From the NCBI RefSeq assembly GCF_016908525.1, contig NZ_JAFBEB010000010.1, forward strand, positions 62,001 to 126,000: a stretch of 64,000 bases of DNA. The letters run 5' to 3'. Within the stretch, counting starts at the first letter, position 1; each line of letters opens with the position of its first letter. Positions 52,047-60,186 of this stretch are shown here, piece by piece. A program made the translations under genes and the position numbers. The stretch comes from Brevibacillus fulvus. GTDB lineage: Bacteria; Bacillota; Bacilli; Brevibacillales; Brevibacillaceae. The notes below the pieces were generated by a model, which saw only the letters and a list, made by a program, of their open reading frames with translations, was not told the DNA's origin and ran no database searches.

Positions 52047-53729
52047 ATGAAGCAAATGTCCACAAAAGTCCGTCAACGTTTTGCCATGCTTGTGTACAAC
52101 CTTATGTCTGAAGGGGTACTGGTTACGGACCGAGATGGGCTGATTCGAGAAATAAATCCAGCGTTTACCAAGGTGACCGGATACACCTTGCCGGATGTAT
52201 ATGGGAAAAAACCAAGTATTCTGAAGTCAGGACATCATAATGAACAGTTTTACCAAAACATGTGGGCATCCATCCATCAAAAGGGAAGTTGGGAAGGGGA
52301 AATTTGGAATCGGAAAAAAGACGGTGAAATTTATATCCAAAAACTAAAAATGATGACGCTGCTCGATGAAGAGGAGCGGACTCTCGGGTATTTGGGGATT
52401 TTCAGCGATATTACCACCACGAAAAAATTCGAGAAACGTCTGCATTTCCAATATACACACGATCCGTTGACCGAACTGGCCAATCGCAATTCCTTTATGG
52501 CCAACTTGCAGACGGTATTGGCCACCGCAGACGGCCAGGACCGGATTCCGACAGTCGTAATGCTGAATCTTGCCCAATTTCGCCAAGTGAACGAAAGCTT
52601 CGGTTCACACTTTGGCGATCAACTGTTGCAGGCGGTCGCGCAGCGCTTGGCGCAAATCATCGGACAGCAAGGAATGGTTGCCCGAATGGGCGGAGATGAG
52701 TTTGCCATCCTGTTGTTATCGATCAAACAGCTGGATGAAATAACCAGCGTGATACATAAAATTGTGTCGGCTTTCGAACAACCGTTCAGCATCGAAGATC
52801 AAGATCTGGCCGTTCATTTGAATATCGGCATCAGCATTTATCCTTATGATGGGACAGAGGGTGAGTCCTTGATCCGGAACGCGGAAATGGCTATGTTTTT
52901 GACCAAGGAAACGGGTGGGACGAGTTATCGTTTCTATACTTCGGATATGAACGATATGGCCGGGAAAAGGCTGAAGCTGGAAATCGGTTTGCGCAAAGCA
53001 CTGGAACGTGGTGAACTGACCGTCTACTACCAGCCCAAAATGGAATTGGCGACCAATCAAATCAAAGGTGTAGAGGCGCTGATTCGCTGGCAACATCCGC
53101 AGCGCGGGTTGGTTTCCCCGGGTGAATTTATCCCGGTTGCCGAGGAAACCGGCCTGATCATTCCGATCGGAGCATGGGTACTGCGGACCGCTTGTGAACA
53201 GGTTGTACGTTGGCAAAAGGCGGGTCTGCCTCCGCTCAAGCTGGCGGTCAATTTGTCCGGCAAACAGTTTAGCCAGGAAAATCTGGTCGGAATGATCAAG
53301 CAAATTTTGCAGGAAACGGGATTGTCGCCAGAATGGCTGGAGCTGGAAATTACGGAAAGCACGGCAATGAACAATGTTGCGCAGGCGATCGAAATCATGA
53401 ATGAATTGAAGCGGCATGGCATCAGCCTCTCCATTGACGATTTTGGCACAGGCTATTCTTCGCTCAGCTATATCAGCCGGTTTCCGATCAGCACGTTGAA
53501 AATCGACCAATCCTTTATTCGGGAAATGATCGAGAGGCAAGACCATATGGCCATTGTGAAAGCGATCATCTCCCTGTCGAAAAGCTTGCAATTAAAAGTG
53601 ATCGCCGAAGGGGTGGAGCATGACCAACAACGCGATTATTTGGAACAACTCGACTGCCATGAGATTCAGGGCTATCTGATCAGCCCGCCGGTGCCGGCGA
53701 ATGATTTGGAAAAACTTTTGCGCGATTAA
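52047..53729 (+). CDS. PAS-GGDEF-EAL c-di-GMP signalling protein
   Basis: This 560-residue cytoplasmic protein has AAGGAG before the ATG. A PAS domain (about 15-125: GVLVTDRDGLIREINPAFTK, GYTLPDVYGKKPS) is followed by GGDEF (about 135-300) and EAL (about 315-555). The GGDEF active loop is intact (RMGGDEFAIL), but the metal-binding strand reads LNLAQFRQVN instead of the usual Asp-x-Asp-x-Phe-Lys, so cyclase activity is doubtful. The EAL side has GVEALIRWQHP, LEITES, SIDDFGTGYSS and AEGVE and looks catalytic, so phosphodiesterase activity is likely. Its product would feed the c-di-GMP pool sensed at 42.9 kb. Confidence 0.93.
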   Translation: MKQMSTKVRQRFAMLVYNLMSEGVLVTDRDGLIREINPAFTKVTGYTLPDVYGKKPSILKSGHHNEQFYQNMWASIHQKGSWEGEIWNRKKDGEIYIQKLKMMTLLDEEERTLGYLGIFSDITTTKKFEKRLHFQYTHDPLTELANRNSFMANLQTVLATADGQDRIPTVVMLNLAQFRQVNESFGSHFGDQLLQAVAQRLAQIIGQQGMVARMGGDEFAILLLSIKQLDEITSVIHKIVSAFEQPFSIEDQDLAVHLNIGISIYPYDGTEGESLIRNAEMAMFLTKETGGTSYRFYTSDMNDMAGKRLKLEIGLRKALERGELTVYYQPKMELATNQIKGVEALIRWQHPQRGLVSPGEFIPVAEETGLIIPIGAWVLRTACEQVVRWQKAGLPPLKLAVNLSGKQFSQENLVGMIKQILQETGLSPEWLELEITESTAMNNVAQAIEIMNELKRHGISLSIDDFGTGYSSLSYISRFPISTLKIDQSFIREMIERQDHMAIVKAIISLSKSLQLKVIAEGVEHDQQRDYLEQLDCHEIQGYLISPPVPANDLEKLLRD

Positions 53730-53756
53730 TGGGATCAAATGTGTGCGGACCGTTTG

Positions 53757-53785
53757 TTGACATTTTGTATCAATCTTGCTACTAT
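53757..53785 (+). promoter_or_regulatory. Promoter of SAM-riboswitch operon
   Basis: TTGACA (53757-53762), a 17-bp spacer and TACTAT (53780-53785) lie about 28 bp before the aptamer's first stem. Confidence 0.75.
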
Positions 53786-53811
53786 TCATTCATATTGTTC
53801 AGAAAACACAG

Positions 53812-53967
53812 CTCTTATCGAGAGAGGCGGAGGGTCTGGCCCGATGAAGCCCGGCAACCCCTTGAAGCGATGGCTTCAGGAAGGTGCCAATTCCTGCAGG
53901 ATTTTCCTGAAAGATAAGGGAGAGTGCACATGAAAGACAAGCCTCTTCCTAAGGAAGAGGCTTTTTT
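53812..53967 (+). ncRNA. SAM-I (S-box) riboswitch with terminator
   Basis: The S-box core is unmistakable: CTTATCGAGAGAGGCGGAGG, GGCCCGATGAAGCCCGGCAA, GAAGGTGCCAATTCCTGCAG and the closing GAAAGATAAG; P1 pairs CTTATC (53814-53819) with GATAAG (53913-53918). The expression platform is a strong hairpin AAGCCTCTTCC (53939-53949)/GGAAGAGGCTT (53953-53963) with six T's. In this class SAM binding normally favours termination, so the operon should be on when SAM is low. It leads to a BMP-type ABC importer, not a classic methionine gene. Confidence 0.97.
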
Positions 53968-54032
53968 GCTGTCAACGTTTTCGGAATTGAAAAAAATTTG
54001 CAACCAATCGGGAGAGGGAGCGGGAGAGAAAG

Positions 54033-55064
54033 ATGAAAAAGGCAATGATGGCATTATCGTTCGTCGCTTTGCTGGCGGCTGGCTGCTCGGGGAATAACCA
54101 GGCGGCGACGGAAAACACCGGGGGAAACGGAGAGCAGCCTCAGCAGGCGAAGCAGAAGGTGGCGCTCATTCTTCCTGAAAAAATTGGGGTAAACCCGTTT
54201 TTTCAACTGATGGATGAAGGGACGAAGAAAGCGGCAGAGGAATTTGGAGTAGAGGAAAAAACAATCGAGTCGACCGATCAGGCCGCCATTGAGCAAAATT
54301 TGCGGGTAGCAGTTGCGGAAGGTTACGATTTGATCATTACGTCTTCGTTTGAATCGGAGGATGCTTTGAAAAAAGTGGCCGCCGAAAATCCGGACAAAAA
54401 ATTCGCTGTCATTGACACGGTCGTCGATTTGCCCAATGTGCGCAGCGTCGTCTTTCGCGAACAAGAAGCAGCTTATTTGGTGGGGGCAGCTGCAGGGTTA
54501 TCGACCAAAACCAACAAGCTGGGCGTCGTAGCCGCTCAAGATATCCCGATGTTGAAAAAGTGGACGGTCAGTTTTCAAGAGGGTGTAAAAGCGACCAATC
54601 CAAACGCTTCCGTGTCGGTCAACTATGTGGGCAGCTTCTCCGATCCGGCGAAGGCGAAAGAATTGGCCTTGCTGCAAAACTCGCAAGGAGCTGATTTTGT
54701 CTTCGGCGCCTCCGCGGTCGGCGATTTGGGTGTGTTCGAAGCAGCCAAGGAAAAGAATTTCTATACATCGGGACAAGACGTAGACCGGACCGAAATGGAC
54801 CCGGCGCATATCGTCTTGTCACAATTAAAAGATACCGATGCGGTAGCCTATGATACGGTCAAACAGTTCGCGCAAGGAAACTATCAACCGGGCGTATCCG
54901 AATATGGCTTAAAAGAAAACGGGGTGGGCGTGACCTATATCACCCATGAGAGCAAAACGCCGGTCAATCCGTTTATTTCGCAGGAGACGATCAAAAAAGT
55001 CAAACAGATCAAAGATGACATCATTTCCGGCAAGATTACGGTCGCCGATCCAACCAAGCAATAA
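54033..55064 (+). CDS. BMP-family substrate-binding lipoprotein
   Basis: This 343-residue lipoprotein has signal MKKAMMALSFVALLAAGC (Cys18). The mature part is a periplasmic-binding-protein type I fold of the BMP/Med family: VALILPEKIGVNPFFQLMDE, NPDKKFAVIDTVVDLPNVRS, REQEAAYLVGAAAGL and AHIVLSQLKDTDAVAYDTVK. Relatives (PnrA, BmpA) bind nucleosides; the ligand here may be a nucleoside-like thioether. It is the first gene after the SAM-I riboswitch; a hairpin (55074-55107) separates it from the ATPase gene. Confidence 0.92.
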   Translation: MKKAMMALSFVALLAAGCSGNNQAATENTGGNGEQPQQAKQKVALILPEKIGVNPFFQLMDEGTKKAAEEFGVEEKTIESTDQAAIEQNLRVAVAEGYDLIITSSFESEDALKKVAAENPDKKFAVIDTVVDLPNVRSVVFREQEAAYLVGAAAGLSTKTNKLGVVAAQDIPMLKKWTVSFQEGVKATNPNASVSVNYVGSFSDPAKAKELALLQNSQGADFVFGASAVGDLGVFEAAKEKNFYTSGQDVDRTEMDPAHIVLSQLKDTDAVAYDTVKQFAQGNYQPGVSEYGLKENGVGVTYITHESKTPVNPFISQETIKKVKQIKDDIISGKITVADPTKQ

Positions 55065-55073
55065 AATTGCATA

Positions 55074-55117
55074 GAACCGAACCGGCTGCGTCTCGCGCAG
55101 ACGGTTCTCTTCTTTTT
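55074..55117 (+). terminator. Hairpin between BMP and ATPase genes
   Basis: GAACCG (55074-55079) pairs with CGGTTC (55102-55107) around an inner GCTGCG/CGCAG stem, followed by a T-rich stretch. It may be a partial terminator that makes the binding protein more abundant than the transporter core. Confidence 0.6.
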
Positions 55118-55184
55118 CGACTGCTAGATCGTCAAATATCGCTTTGGCACGAAGACTCGGCTAAACAGAAAGGAAGGCGCGACA

Positions 55185-56693
55185 GTGGAAACCATCTTGG
55201 AAATGGAGCGGATTACGAAAAAATACGGGCAATTTACCGCTAACCAGGAGATCAGCTTTGCTTTGCGCGAGGGGGAGATTCACGCCATCGTTGGCGAAAA
55301 CGGGGCGGGGAAAACGACGTTGATGCGAATTTTATACGGGATGGAACAACCGACTTCCGGCACGATCCGTATCCATGGGGCAGAAAAGCGGTTTGCGAAT
55401 CCTGCGGAAGCGATTGACAGCGGAATCGGTATGGTACACCAACACTTTATGCTGTTTCCTTCCCGAACGATTGCAGAAAATATTGTAATCGGCAACGAAC
55501 CGCGAAAATCGATCTGGTTTGACCGGAAACAGGCGATTGCTCAGGTGGGAGCGTTGGCCGAACGGTTTCGGCTGCCCATCGCCCCTGGGCAAAAGGTAGG
55601 GGATTGCCCGTTGGGGACACAGCAGCGGGTGGAAATTTTGAAAGTGCTGTACAACGGTGCCAAAATCATTATTCTCGATGAACCGACCGCCGTTTTGACG
55701 CCATTGGAAGTAAAGGAATTGCTCATCACTTTGCGCGGGTTGGCCGAGCAAGGGAAAAGCATCATCCTGATCACGCACAAACTGCATGAAGTGATGGAAG
55801 TGGCGGATCGGATCACTGTGCTGCGCAATGGTCGGGTGACCGGACAGCTTGAAGCCAGTCAAACGACTGTGGAGGAAGTTTCCCGCTTGATGGTGGGCCG
55901 GGAATTGGACGGCATCAGACGGGAAACGCAACAAGCCGGGCAACCGCTTTTACAAGTAAACAGGCTGTTTATTCGGGGGAAAAAGGGAAAACCGCTGCTG
56001 GATCATGTTTCCTTTCATGTGCGCAGCGGCGAAATTGTCGGAATTGCCGGTATCTCCGGAAATGGGCAGTCGGAGCTTGTCCAAGCCTTGACCGGTTTGC
56101 TGCCGGTTGATGAAGGAACGGTCCTGCTTCAAGGCAAGGAGATCACCAATCGCTCCGTTAAACAGATCAGGGAAGCGGGGCTGGCGCATATTCCCGAAGA
56201 CCGGTATTTGTGGGGAACGGCCAAGGAAGCCAGCGTCAAGGACAACGCCATCATGGGGCATCACCGCTTAAAGGAATTTCAACGCGGGGGCATTCTTCGC
56301 CAGCGAAAGTTGGATCAGCTGGTTACCGGTTGGATCAACTCGTTTGCGATCAAAACGAGTTCACTTGCCAACAAGGCGCAAAACTTGTCGGGGGGGAATT
56401 TGCAAAAGGTGATTGTTGCGCGGGAAATTGGACACGCAACTCCTTTTTTGCTGGCTTGCGAACCGACGCGTGGCGTCGATATCGGGGCGATGGAGTTTAT
56501 TCATCAGCAACTGATGGACAAGCGGAATCGGGGCGAAGCTGTCTTGCTCGTCTCTTCGGAATTGTCGGAGATTATGACGTTGTCTGACCGGATTCTGGTC
56601 ATGTTTGAAGGAAAAGTGGTTGGGGAGCTAAACGCAGAAACAGCCACAGAAGAACAAATCAGCTTGCTGATGGCCGGAGGTAAACAGCCGTGA
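55185..56693 (+). CDS. ABC transporter ATPase, duplicated (nucleoside/BMP type)
   Basis: This 502-residue protein starts at GTG 55185 after AAGGAAGG. It has two ABC domains: the first has Walker A GENGAGKTTLMRILYG, a degenerate signature (DCPLGTQQRVEILKVLYN) and Walker B IIILDEPTA; the second has a Walker A-like GISGNGQSELV, LSGGNLQKVIVARE and an altered Walker B (FLLACEPTRGVDIG). This asymmetric pattern is normal in RbsA/YufO-like ATPases. Stop overlaps the first permease by GTGA. Confidence 0.94.
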   Translation: METILEMERITKKYGQFTANQEISFALREGEIHAIVGENGAGKTTLMRILYGMEQPTSGTIRIHGAEKRFANPAEAIDSGIGMVHQHFMLFPSRTIAENIVIGNEPRKSIWFDRKQAIAQVGALAERFRLPIAPGQKVGDCPLGTQQRVEILKVLYNGAKIIILDEPTAVLTPLEVKELLITLRGLAEQGKSIILITHKLHEVMEVADRITVLRNGRVTGQLEASQTTVEEVSRLMVGRELDGIRRETQQAGQPLLQVNRLFIRGKKGKPLLDHVSFHVRSGEIVGIAGISGNGQSELVQALTGLLPVDEGTVLLQGKEITNRSVKQIREAGLAHIPEDRYLWGTAKEASVKDNAIMGHHRLKEFQRGGILRQRKLDQLVTGWINSFAIKTSSLANKAQNLSGGNLQKVIVAREIGHATPFLLACEPTRGVDIGAMEFIHQQLMDKRNRGEAVLLVSSELSEIMTLSDRILVMFEGKVVGELNAETATEEQISLLMAGGKQP

Positions 56694-57757
56694 AACAATG
56701 GAAACAAACACTTTCTTCGCTGATCCATCCTTTGATCGCCCTGTTGATCGGGTTTCTTGCCGGCGCGATCGCGATCTCGGTGACCGGAACCCCGATCTTG
56801 CAAGCATACCAAGAGATGTGGACCGGCGCGTTTGGCAATTTATATTTTTTGACAAGCACATTGGCCCGCTCTACGCCAATCATTTTGCTCGGTTTGGGGA
56901 TTTCGCTCGCTTTTCGCTCCGGTTACTTTAATCTGGGAGCGGAAGGACAGATGGTGCTGGGGGCGGTTGCCGCTGCCTTGACAGCGCTTTATATGCCCGG
57001 ATCGGGGATCGTCAAGCTGCTGGCTGCTATGGCGGCAGGGATGATTGCCGGCGGGCTCTGGTCGCTGCTGGCCGCATGGATGGACGCCAAATTTAAAGTC
57101 AATCTGCTGATCTCTACCCTGCTCTTAAACTATATTGCCAGTTTGTTTGCCGGCTATCTGGTGACCGAACCGTTTAAAGATACGACCGGCTCCGCAGCGT
57201 TGGCGCAAAGCCGAATGATTGAACAAGGAGCGTGGCTGCCCAAGCTGTTTGCGGGAATGAGCCTTCATGCCGGGTTTGTTTTGGCTGTAGTGATTGCCAT
57301 TTTATTGACCTTATTGCTTCGTTATACGGTGTTTGGATATGAATTGAAAATTACCGGTCAAAATCCGCTGTTTGCCGCCTATGGCGGGGTGAATCGGACG
57401 AGAGTCATGATTTTGTGCATGTTGACCAGCGGGGCGTTGGCAGGATTGGCGGGGACTGTGGAAGTGTTGGGTTCGCAATACCGCTATATCGATGGATCGC
57501 TGACCGCCCCGGGATATGCCTGGACAGGCTTGATGGCCACCTTGCTGGCCAATTCCAATCCGCTTGGCACGACGATTGCCGCCGTCTTTTTGGCTGCTTT
57601 GCAAACAGGGGCAATGGGATTGGAGCGGAATACGAACGTGCCGTTGGAAATCTCCAGCGTCATTCAAGCGGCCTTGATTTTGTTTATTTCCGCCCGGTTC
57701 ACCTATTCTTTTTTGAAACGGAGAAAGGAGGAGAAAAACAATGGAGCAACTGTTTGA
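56690..57757 (+). CDS. ABC transporter permease, nucleoside/BMP type (first)
   Basis: This 355-residue membrane protein starts at GTG 56690 overlapping the ATPase stop. Eight to ten hydrophobic helices; typical family patterns STLARSTPIILLGLGISLAF, FNLGAEGQMVLGAVAA, YGGVNRTRVMILCMLTSGAL and AVFLAALQTGAMGLE. Its C terminus is highly charged. It overlaps the second permease gene by 17 bases, so the pair is translated together. Confidence 0.92.
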   Translation: MKQWKQTLSSLIHPLIALLIGFLAGAIAISVTGTPILQAYQEMWTGAFGNLYFLTSTLARSTPIILLGLGISLAFRSGYFNLGAEGQMVLGAVAAALTALYMPGSGIVKLLAAMAAGMIAGGLWSLLAAWMDAKFKVNLLISTLLLNYIASLFAGYLVTEPFKDTTGSAALAQSRMIEQGAWLPKLFAGMSLHAGFVLAVVIAILLTLLLRYTVFGYELKITGQNPLFAAYGGVNRTRVMILCMLTSGALAGLAGTVEVLGSQYRYIDGSLTAPGYAWTGLMATLLANSNPLGTTIAAVFLAALQTGAMGLERNTNVPLEISSVIQAALILFISARFTYSFLKRRKEEKNNGATV

Positions 57758-58661
57758 TCTTTCTCTGTTAAATTCGACGGTTCGGATGGTCACGCCCATC
57801 CTGCTGGCCGCGTTGGGCGGGTCGCTTTGCGCCAGAGTGGGGATTTTCAATGTAGCTTTGGAAGGCTTGGTGCTTGTCGGGGCATTCGGAGCCATTTTGG
57901 GCAATGCGCTGACAGGCAATCTGTTCCTCGCCGTTCTGATCGCCATCGGCAGTGTACTGTTGTTTTCTTTGCTGTTTGCCTATATTACGATCCACTTGCG
58001 GGCGAACGAGATTGTGGCGGGTGTGGCGCTCAACTTTTTGGCTGCCGGATTGACCACTTTTTTGCTTCGTACCATTTTCTCCGTGAAAGGCGCTTATTAC
58101 GATAACGAGATGCATGGCTTGCCTGCCTGGGATTTGCCGTTTCTGCAGCAGATTCCGGTTCTGGAACAACTGTTTTCCGGCCATACGCCGCTCGTCTGGC
58201 TGGCTTACTTGTTTGTGATCGGGTTGCACCTCTTCTATTTTAAAAGCGTAGCAGGCTCCCGACTGCTGGCGGTCGGCGAAAACCCGGTGGCAGCGCAAAG
58301 CATCGGTTTGAAAGTGCGGAAAATTCAATATGCCGCTATTCTCGGCTGCGGGCTGTTCTGCGGTTTGGCAGGCGCCCAGCTTTCGCTCGGACAAGTAACC
58401 ATGTTCTCCGAAGGGATGACAGCCGGTCGGGGCTATATCGCGCTGGTCGCGATGATGCTGGGGCAGTCCAACCCTGTCGGTATGCTTGCTTCCAGTCTGC
58501 TGTTTGGCTTCATGGACGCCTTGAGCATTCGGCTGCAAGGGTTGTCGATCCCGACGCATTTTACACTGATGCTGCCTTATGTGATGACCGTCATCGCAAT
58601 GTTCTTTTTCCGCGACAAGAGTTATCTCAAAAACACCGGGGCGAACAGCAGTGCCAGATAG
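57741..58661 (+). CDS. ABC transporter permease, nucleoside/BMP type (second)
   Basis: This 306-residue membrane protein begins inside the 3' end of the first permease gene; AAAGGAGGAG lies before its ATG. RVGIFNVALEGLVLVGAFGA, LRANEIVAGVALNFLAAGLT and TAGRGYIALVAMMLGQSNP are typical of the BMP-system second permease. The two permeases form the heteromeric channel. Confidence 0.92.
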   Translation: MEQLFDLSLLNSTVRMVTPILLAALGGSLCARVGIFNVALEGLVLVGAFGAILGNALTGNLFLAVLIAIGSVLLFSLLFAYITIHLRANEIVAGVALNFLAAGLTTFLLRTIFSVKGAYYDNEMHGLPAWDLPFLQQIPVLEQLFSGHTPLVWLAYLFVIGLHLFYFKSVAGSRLLAVGENPVAAQSIGLKVRKIQYAAILGCGLFCGLAGAQLSLGQVTMFSEGMTAGRGYIALVAMMLGQSNPVGMLASSLLFGFMDALSIRLQGLSIPTHFTLMLPYVMTVIAMFFFRDKSYLKNTGANSSAR

Positions 58662-58688
58662 GAAAGCGGCAAGCGAACAAAAGGAGAG

Positions 58689-59360
58689 ATGAAAATGAAT
58701 GATAAAGCCGATAGAATCAAGCGAATGAAACTTCCGCCGGTTGATCCGGCGTTGGCTCATCGCTTGCCCCCAGGCCAGATTTTGACGGAACGGTTTCCGA
58801 TCCTGCACGAAGGTGAAGTGCCGACCTACGATATGGACAAGTGGACACTGCGCATATTTGGGGAAGTCGAAGCGGAGAAACAATTTTCGTATGCTGAGCT
58901 GATGCGGTTGCCGCAACGCAAATTGGTCACCGATATCCATTGTGTCACCAGATGGTCTCGCTTTGACAATGAGTTTGAAGGAATCCGGTTTCGCGATTTG
59001 CTGGAGACGGTGCAGATCAAACCGCAAGCCAAATATGTGATGATTCACGCCGACTACGACTATGACACCAATTTGCCATTGTCCGAACTGTTGGGGGACA
59101 ACGTCTTGCTGGCGCATAAATGGGGCGGAGAAAAGTTGACCGCAAAACATGGGTGGCCGCTGCGATTGGTCGTCCCCCACTTGTATTTCTGGAAAAGCGC
59201 CAAGTGGATCAGAGGAATCGAGCTGATGAGCGAAGATCGGCCCGGATTTTGGGAACGCAACGGTTTTCACAATGAGGCAGACCCGTTCAAGGAACAGCGC
59301 TTTTCCGGGGAAGCGTTGCCGATTCCGGAAGATGAATGGGAGCGAAAGGAGTACGATTGA
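58689..59360 (+). CDS. Cytoplasmic sulfite-oxidase-fold molybdopterin protein (YuiH-like)
   Basis: This 223-residue protein has AAAGGAGAG before the ATG, 27 bp after the permease. The oxidoreductase molybdopterin-binding core is clear: FPILHEGEVPTYDMDKWTLR, LVTDIHCVTRWSRFDNEFEG (the Mo-coordinating Cys), HADYDYDTNLPLSELLGDN, HGWPLRLVVPHLYFWKSAKW. There is no Tat signal, dimerisation domain or heme domain, so it is a cytoplasmic, stripped-down member related to YuiH and distantly to MsrP/YedY. Being in a SAM-I-controlled operon suggests sulfur chemistry, possibly S-oxide reduction, but this is inference. Confidence 0.88.
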   Translation: MKMNDKADRIKRMKLPPVDPALAHRLPPGQILTERFPILHEGEVPTYDMDKWTLRIFGEVEAEKQFSYAELMRLPQRKLVTDIHCVTRWSRFDNEFEGIRFRDLLETVQIKPQAKYVMIHADYDYDTNLPLSELLGDNVLLAHKWGGEKLTAKHGWPLRLVVPHLYFWKSAKWIRGIELMSEDRPGFWERNGFHNEADPFKEQRFSGEALPIPEDEWERKEYD

Positions 59361-59361
59361 G

Positions 59362-60078
59362 ATGTTTTTGCCGATCTTGGAAGTTAACGCGGAAGATTTG
59401 CCGCAGCGTGCGATCGTTTGCGGTGACCCGCGCCGTGCAGAAAAAATCGCCAGTCGCTTGACCGACTGCCGTGAGTTGGCCTTTAGTCGCGAATACCGCA
59501 CGTTTGTCGGGAAATGGGACGGAATCGAAGTGGCAGTTGTCAGCCATGGCGTGGGATCGCCGGGAGCGGCGGTCTGTTTTGAGGAATTGATCAAAGGAGG
59601 AGTCACCATCTTGATCCGGGTCGGCACAGCCGGCTCATATTCCGCTGAACTTCCGCCAGGCAGTCTGGTTGTCAGCACAGCGGCTGCCCGGGAAGAAGGG
59701 CTGACGCGCCAACTGGTGCCGCTGGGCTTTCCTGCTGTTGCCGACGGACAGATCGCGCAGCTGCTGTATGAAAATGCCGCCAAGCTGGATGGAATTGTAA
59801 AGAAGGGGATCACAGTCTCCTACGATGCCTTTTTTACAGGGGTCGAGCCGCTTCCCCATGACAAATACAAACGGGCCGGCATCGTCGCAGCCGAAATGGA
59901 AATCTCCGCTTTGTATGTGGTCGCTTCGCTCCGGGGAGCGCGGGCCGGCGCAATTGTCGCCATCGATGGTTTTGCCGATGCCGATCTTGCCCAAGAGTAC
60001 AATCCGCACAAATCCGCTGTCAGCGAGGGCGTCGAGCGGGAAATTGAAGCGGCGCTGGCAACGATTGTAAAAGTATAG
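59362..60078 (+). CDS. PNP/UDP-family nucleoside phosphorylase
   Basis: I chose ATG 59362, one base after the previous stop, with GAAAGGAG upstream. The 238-residue enzyme has AIVCGDPRRAEKIAS (phosphate loop), VAVVSHGVGSPGAAVCFEEL, RVGTAGSYS, IVAAEMEISALYVVA (the Glu-Met-Glu of the ribose site) and DADLAQEYNPH. It splits a nucleoside to base and sugar-1-phosphate. The Glu-Met-Glu pattern suits nucleoside phosphorylases broadly; base specificity is unclear. Position after an ABC nucleoside importer suggests it acts on the imported compound. Confidence 0.9.
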   Translation: MFLPILEVNAEDLPQRAIVCGDPRRAEKIASRLTDCRELAFSREYRTFVGKWDGIEVAVVSHGVGSPGAAVCFEELIKGGVTILIRVGTAGSYSAELPPGSLVVSTAAAREEGLTRQLVPLGFPAVADGQIAQLLYENAAKLDGIVKKGITVSYDAFFTGVEPLPHDKYKRAGIVAAEMEISALYVVASLRGARAGAIVAIDGFADADLAQEYNPHKSAVSEGVEREIEAALATIVKV

Positions 60079-60186
60079 GCGGGTTTGTCCAACGGCTTTT
60101 GGCTCAGAAGGATCGCTTCTTGCAACAATTATGATAATCTTAAAGGAAGCACTGAACTTTTGCGTCAAATGGAGGGAAAAGCCGTT

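Noticed and set aside
57768-59813. 681-codon minus-strand frame opposite the permease, molybdoprotein and phosphorylase genes
   Set aside because: It spans three well-supported plus-strand genes in different frames and is rich in Gln/His/Arg as expected of an antisense shadow.
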